Positions 62,244 through 64,000 of a stretch of DNA of 64,000 nucleotides are shown here, piece by piece. Position numbers and translations under genes: made by a program. The DNA comes from Pseudomonadota bacterium (GTDB lineage: Bacteria; Pseudomonadota; Gammaproteobacteria; Burkholderiales; Burkholderiaceae_B): assembly GCA_023389155.1 (NCBI GenBank), contig JAEWEV010000021.1, positions 93,617 through 157,616 of the forward strand, written 5' to 3'. Within the stretch, counting starts at the first letter, position 1, and each line of letters begins with the position of its first letter. A model generated the notes under the pieces. The model did no database searches and was not told the origin of the DNA. It saw only the letters and a program-made list of their open reading frames with translations.

Positions 62244-63962
62244 TTACAAGTCTTCTGAACCCAGCAGCATTTCCGTCAGGCCCTTGCCGGCCTTGACCAT
62301 GGGCCAGACGTTTTCAGTCCGGTCCGTGATGAAGTCCAGAAAGACCAGACGGTCTTTATGCTTGCCAAAAGCTTCCCGGATGGCCGGCTCGACATCTGCC
62401 GGTTTATCGATCTGCAGACCGATATGACCATAGCTTTCGACCAGTTTGACGAAGTCGGGGATGGAATCCATGTAGGATTCGGAATAGCGTGACTGGTAAT
62501 CGATTTCCTGCCACTGACGAACCATGCCCAGATAGCGATTGTTCAGGCACAGCACTTTCGGTGTGAAATGGTACTGTGTGCAGGTGGCCAGCTCCTGGAT
62601 ATTCATCTGGATGGAGGCTTCGCCTGTGACGACTGCAATCTGCGCATCGGGATGGGCCATCTGCACGCCCATGGCATACGGCAGTCCAACACCCATGGTG
62701 CCCAGGCCGCCGGAATTGATCCAGCGCCGCGGATGGTTGAAACGGTAATACTGTGCCGCCCACATCTGGTGCTGACCCACGTCGGATGTCACATAGGCAT
62801 TGCCTTCGGTGACCTTGCACAGGGTTTCTATCACAAACTGGGGTTTGATCAGTTCGCTGCCGTGATCGTACTTGAGACAATTGCGGCCACGCCATTCATT
62901 GATCTGTTTCCACCAGTTCTGCAGGGAACGAGGAGATTTCTGCTCTGTCTGCGCATCGGCCAGCTGCTGGTTCATGTCCTGCAGCACCTCCTTGACATTA
63001 CCCACAATGGGAATATCCACTTTCACGCGCTTGGAAATGGAAGACGGATCGATATCAATATGGACGATTTTGCGCTGCGACTGGGCAAAATGCTTCGTAT
63101 TGCCAATCACGCGATCATCAAAGCGGGCGCCAACGGCAATCAGCACATCGCAGTTCTGCATGGACATGTTGGCTTCGTACGTGCCATGCATGCCGGGCAT
63201 ACCCAGATATTGCTCGGAATCGGGATTCTGTGCTCCCAGTGCCATAAGCGTAGTGGTTACCGGCGCGCCGCTCATGCGTACCAGCGCGCGCAGTTCTTCG
63301 GAGGCATCCGCGAGAATGACGCCGCCGCCCGCGTAGATCATGGGCCGCTCGGCGTTGGCCAGCAGTTGCGCGGCTTTCTTGATCTGACCCAAATGACCCT
63401 TGACCACGGGCGCATAGGAGCGCATCTTGATCTCGGACTTGGGTGGGGCGTATTTGCACAGTGTCATGGAGATATCCTTGGGGATATCTACCAGAACCGG
63501 GCCGGGACGGCCCGTGCGGGCGATGAAGAAAGCCTTGCGCATGGTGTCTGCCAAATCCCTGACATCACGAACCAGGAAGTTGTGCTTCACACAAGGCCGG
63601 GTGATACCGACAGTGTCGCATTCCTGGAAGGCGTCTTCACCAATGGCCTTGGTCGGTACCTGTCCGCTGATGATGACAAGCGGGATCGAGTCCATGTAGG
63701 CCGTGGCAATACCGGTGACCGCATTGGTCAGCCCCGGTCCGCTGGTGACCAGACAGACCCCTACCTTGTTGGAGGAACGGGAATAGGCATCAGCGGCATG
63801 CACGGCAGCCTGCTCGTGTCGCACGAGAATATGCTTGAAATCTTTCTGTTTGTATATTGCGTCGTAAATGTAGAGCACCGCGCCGCCAGGGTAACCGAAA
63901 ACGTGCTCGACGCCCTCTTCGGCCAGGCAGCGCACGACGATATCGGCGCCATTGAGTTCCAT
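62244..63962 (-). CDS. ilvB: Acetolactate synthase large (catalytic) subunit
   Basis: A 572-residue TPP- and FAD-dependent enzyme, first step of branched-chain amino acid synthesis. HVFGYPGGAVLYIYDA, the catalytic Glu in VRHEQAAVHAADAYSR, VTSGPGLTNAVTGI, and the TPP motif GEASIQMNIQELATC with NNRYLGMVRQWQ are present. I chose ATG 63962, with AAGGAAA before it; an upstream in-frame start at 63986 is weaker. It heads ilvB-ilvN-ilvC. The promoter and any leader lie right of the window. Confidence 0.96.
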   Translation of the reverse strand: MELNGADIVVRCLAEEGVEHVFGYPGGAVLYIYDAIYKQKDFKHILVRHEQAAVHAADAYSRSSNKVGVCLVTSGPGLTNAVTGIATAYMDSIPLVIISGQVPTKAIGEDAFQECDTVGITRPCVKHNFLVRDVRDLADTMRKAFFIARTGRPGPVLVDIPKDISMTLCKYAPPKSEIKMRSYAPVVKGHLGQIKKAAQLLANAERPMIYAGGGVILADASEELRALVRMSGAPVTTTLMALGAQNPDSEQYLGMPGMHGTYEANMSMQNCDVLIAVGARFDDRVIGNTKHFAQSQRKIVHIDIDPSSISKRVKVDIPIVGNVKEVLQDMNQQLADAQTEQKSPRSLQNWWKQINEWRGRNCLKYDHGSELIKPQFVIETLCKVTEGNAYVTSDVGQHQMWAAQYYRFNHPRRWINSGGLGTMGVGLPYAMGVQMAHPDAQIAVVTGEASIQMNIQELATCTQYHFTPKVLCLNNRYLGMVRQWQEIDYQSRYSESYMDSIPDFVKLVESYGHIGLQIDKPADVEPAIREAFGKHKDRLVFLDFITDRTENVWPMVKAGKGLTEMLLGSEDL

Positions 63963-64000
63963 GTTATTTCCTTTCATAACCAGCATTCCCGCGTTGATTG

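Noticed and set aside
62244..63962. GEAS instead of GDGS in the TPP motif of IlvB
   Set aside because: From memory, betaproteobacterial acetolactate synthases commonly carry Glu here, so it is a lineage trait rather than a defect.

Overview
The window looks like the chromosome of a betaproteobacterium of the family Alcaligenaceae, perhaps an Advenella-like organism. This is inference from gene content: four orphan Bug-type (tripartite tricarboxylate) binding proteins, the dapA-bamC and pssA-psd pairs, a fused indolepyruvate ferredoxin oxidoreductase and an ilvBNC cluster of betaproteobacterial type. No species assignment is proven. I saw no phage, insertion sequence, rRNA or CRISPR array.

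Layout: (1) 1-9.8 kb: ehuB-like ectoine-type binding protein, an AT-rich gap, mutS coupled to a ribosomal oxygenase gene (roxA), then a LysR gene divergent from a small catabolic operon (two SDRs, a carboxymuconolactone-decarboxylase-like protein and a Bug protein). (2) 9.8-20.5 kb: bamC, dapA, yciO, tRNA-Arg(UCU), a small unknown gene with a LexA-type box, a broken SnoaL-like gene, cardiolipin synthase, tRNA-His(GUG), and indolepyruvate ferredoxin oxidoreductase behind a LiuR-like palindrome. (3) 20-27.5 kb: housekeeping genes gdhA, rpsO-pnp, a lipoprotein and psd-pssA. (4) 28-31.3 kb: a complete gltIJKL glutamate/aspartate ABC importer with a terminator between gltI and gltJ.

(5) 31.5-42.5 kb: a dicarboxylate beta-oxidation locus. 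A minus-strand run pimF-pimB-pimA-pcaI-pcaJ-pcaF faces a plus-strand pimC-pimD-thioesterase run. Together they can activate a dicarboxylic acid with CoA, dehydrogenate, hydrate, oxidise and thiolyse it, and finish through 3-oxoadipyl-CoA to succinyl-CoA and acetyl-CoA. (6) 42.6-50 kb: an IclR gene, then a second acyl-CoA cluster (nitronate monooxygenase-like, enoyl-CoA hydratase, acyl-CoA dehydrogenase, Bug, nitroreductase, Bug).

(7) 50-57.3 kb: a tandem glycine riboswitch ahead of a dadA-like amino acid dehydrogenase, convergent with a second gltIJKL importer. The first gene of that importer operon is an unusual cytoplasmic beta-propeller protein whose end overlaps gltI, and the operon is divergent from a LysR gene with a T-N11-A type site between them. 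This and the LexA-box gene near tRNA-Arg are the best candidates for undescribed biology. (8) 57.4-64 kb: an aminotransferase-Bug pair, a lone amino-acid binding protein, and ilvB-ilvN-ilvC for branched-chain amino acid synthesis, running off near the right edge.
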